Part shown: one piece after another, positions 51,136-52,519 of the stretch
How positions within the stretch are numbered: position 1 is the first letter of the stretch
Layout: each line of letters starts with the position of its first letter
Source: Proteromonas lacertae
Taxonomy: Eukaryota > Sar > Bigyra > Opalinata > Proteromonadidae
Length of the DNA: 52,519 bases
Reading direction: 5' to 3'
Assembly (NCBI GenBank): GCA_002245135.1
Contig: NGBS01000920.1
Location: 1 to 52,519 of the forward strand
Position numbers and translations under genes: made by a program
Notes under the pieces: generated by a model
The model's input: the letters and a program-made list of their open reading frames with translations, nothing else
Database searches by the model: none
Told to the model about the DNA's origin: nothing

Positions 51136-51729
51136 ATGAAAAAATCAAATATTATTAACAAATTGATCACTGAATTGGCAAAAAGAGTATCTTCTAGGAT
51201 AGGCAAGAGATCTCATAAAAGAAAATACAAAAGAAAATTAAATAAAAGTTTCAAGAGATTAGCATATGATATGGATGCTCCTGAATTAGTATACAATGTT
51301 AACCAATCTAGATTGGATCATTTACAAGGAATGCAATTCGATAGCCAATTACAGAAAATAAATGAACTGAAAAACAACTTAATAGATATTAATAAAAAAA
51401 TAACAGACTATGAAGGAATGGAATCTCTACCAGTTAATGAGGATAATAAAGATGAAATCTTCAAAAGAGAACAAGAAATGATAAAATTAAATTTAGGAAA
51501 ACAAAGATTAGAAAATCAATTGAAGATGATGAAAGGAGGATTTATGTTTGGAGCTTCTGATCCTCTAACAAGAAGTGTTCCATATGGAAGGACAGGAAGT
51601 ATAAGAGATTCTTTATTACCAAGAATGTATGATCCTAAATCAATTCCTACAGGAGGATTAAATTATGATCCTTTAAAAGATGGAGTTGGAGATGCAGATA
51701 TAAGTAATTTTTTAAAAAGTAATTTTTAA
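51136..51729 (+). CDS. Basic helical virion-type protein
   Basis: 197 residues from the ATG at 51136 (MKKSNIIN); an upstream in-frame ATG adds a hydrophobic leader read from an A/T-rich promoter-like region and was not used. The head is basic (RIGKRSHKRKYKRKLNKSFKR), then helices (LQKINELKNNLIDINKKI), then MMKGGFMFG, which fits (M/I/L)XGG-X. The tail is Gly/Pro-rich. Counterpart of 20108-20635 and 31668-32201. Probably an internal virion protein cleaved by the protease. Confidence 0.58.
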   Translation: MKKSNIINKLITELAKRVSSRIGKRSHKRKYKRKLNKSFKRLAYDMDAPELVYNVNQSRLDHLQGMQFDSQLQKINELKNNLIDINKKITDYEGMESLPVNEDNKDEIFKREQEMIKLNLGKQRLENQLKMMKGGFMFGASDPLTRSVPYGRTGSIRDSLLPRMYDPKSIPTGGLNYDPLKDGVGDADISNFLKSNF

Positions 51730-51742
51730 TTCTTATTATATT

Positions 51743-52453
51743 TTGTTTATAGGTTTGAATGAAAGAAATGAGGACAATTCTCGAAATATCAAGATTAATA
51801 AACTTATAGTTGAAAATTCCTATCCTTCTATCAATATTGTTCCTCCAGAAAGACCTCTTACAGTTCAACAAACACCTACTTTTACAACTCCGATTGCAAC
51901 TTTAGGAAGAACAACAGAAACTCCAATATCCTCTTTTGTAAATGAAAGAAAATTATCTGGAAATGTATATTGAACCAAAGAATTATTTTCTATCAAAAAC
52001 TTCAGGGTATGCTCAAACAGATGAACCTCAGTTGTTAAAACATTGGGTTAATCCTTCAGTTAATTTACCACCTCCTGAAAGATCATTTAGTACAGGAGGA
52101 AACTAATACAAATCCTCCTCCTGAATATAAAGATGCACAAACAGATGTGTATAAACCATTTCCTCCACCTCCTCCAGAAACTAAAACTGCAAGTACTATG
52201 TTTGATCCTCCAGCCTTTTCAACCAAAATGGAGTATTATGAATCGTCCTATAAAAAATTACATTACTCCAGATGATCCTCATTATGAAAATTATATTGCA
52301 CAAATGAATAGACAAGCAACATATAATCATGCTGTATTAGATCATCCTAGATATATGACACCAGAACAAAGAGCAAAATATAGTATACCTGATATCAATG
52401 AGATGGGACAAAGATATGATAATTTAGAAAAGAAAAATTCTCATTATTTTTAA
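51743..52453 (+). pseudogene. Pro-rich protein, broken
   Basis: Frames in this stretch encode repeated Pro-rich words (PPERP, PPPERSF, PPPPETK) and Ser/Thr-rich linkers, then a helical end with RYMTPEQRAKY and IPDINEMGQRYDNLEKK. It follows the basic protein with no clear ATG at the front. About four breaks. Its slot corresponds to the coiled-coil gene of element 1 but the sequence type differs. The rest of the element lies outside the window. Confidence 0.45.
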
Positions 52454-52519
52454 AATACATCAAAATACAAAATCCAGATTTTCCGTTATTAACCAATCAA
52501 ATGTTAGCAATTAAAATTT

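Larger units (their letters stand above)
44131..52519. mobile_element. Polinton element 3 (left-truncated, runs off the window)
   Basis: Gene order from left: capsid (cut), penton, large protein, protease, basic proteins, Pro-rich stretch. This is the order and orientation of element 1. ATPase and minor protein, which should lie left of the capsid gene, are missing because element 2 abuts the capsid gene. About seven breaks in the visible part, mostly in the capsid gene and in the Pro-rich stretch at the right; the large protein and protease look whole. A polymerase B gene would be expected beyond the right edge. It is similar in age to element 1 or slightly younger. Confidence 0.78.

Overview
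The window comes from a very AT-rich eukaryotic genome. It is dominated by capsid-bearing Polinton/Maverick-type elements at different stages of decay, next to a fragment of a host axonemal gene of the HYDIN type. HYDIN is a central-pair protein of motile cilia, so the host probably has, or recently had, a motile flagellum or cilium. I cannot name the organism. The flagellated ancestry, strong AT bias, many Polintons and tiny GT-AG introns fit several protist groups, or possibly an anaerobic zoosporic fungus. The long uninterrupted frames ending in TAA or TAG argue against a code that reads TAA/TAG as glutamine.

Layout. 1-840: broken retrovirus-type integrase remnant. 841-1389: no gene seen. 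1390-6165: HYDIN-like pseudogene, minus strand. 6166-9935: truncated Polinton DNA polymerase B that cuts off the 5' side of the HYDIN fragment and carries a 1,075-bp hAT transposon (8735-9809) with 8-bp target duplications. 9936-10569: structured non-coding DNA. 10570-27354: element 1, a decayed Polinton with minor membrane protein, packaging ATPase, major capsid protein, penton, a large protein, protease, basic virion proteins, a coiled-coil protein and an apparently whole DNA polymerase B. 27355-44130: element 2, a nearly complete Polinton with terminal inverted repeats, integrase, protease, ATPase, capsid and penton, but no polymerase that I can find. 44131-52519: element 3, a Polinton of the element-1 type, cut on its left by element 2 and running off the window on its right.

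How the genes work together. In each element the double jelly-roll capsid protein, the single jelly-roll penton and the A32/FtsK-type ATPase form one block. The adenain-like protease and small arginine-rich proteins carrying (M/I/L)XGG cleavage-like sites form another. This is the adenovirus/Polinton logic of a protease-matured, ATPase-packaged icosahedral particle. Elements 1 and 3 share gene order and an upstream motif. Element 2 has the blocks in the reverse arrangement and its own upstream motif, so it is a distinct lineage.

Most interesting observations: (i) element 2 carries two diverged copies of one gene, mirror-placed inside its two terminal repeats, each with the same two introns of 27-28 and 39-40 nt and an identical 163-nt middle exon; (ii) a long hairpin with a perfect RNA polymerase III B-box and a T-run, beside the integrase, resembling adenovirus VA RNA; (iii) a perfect 28-bp palindrome next to a second 13-bp inverted repeat; (iv) hairpin-forming palindromes inside both terminal repeats; (v) element 2's two flanks do not match, suggesting recombination between insertions.
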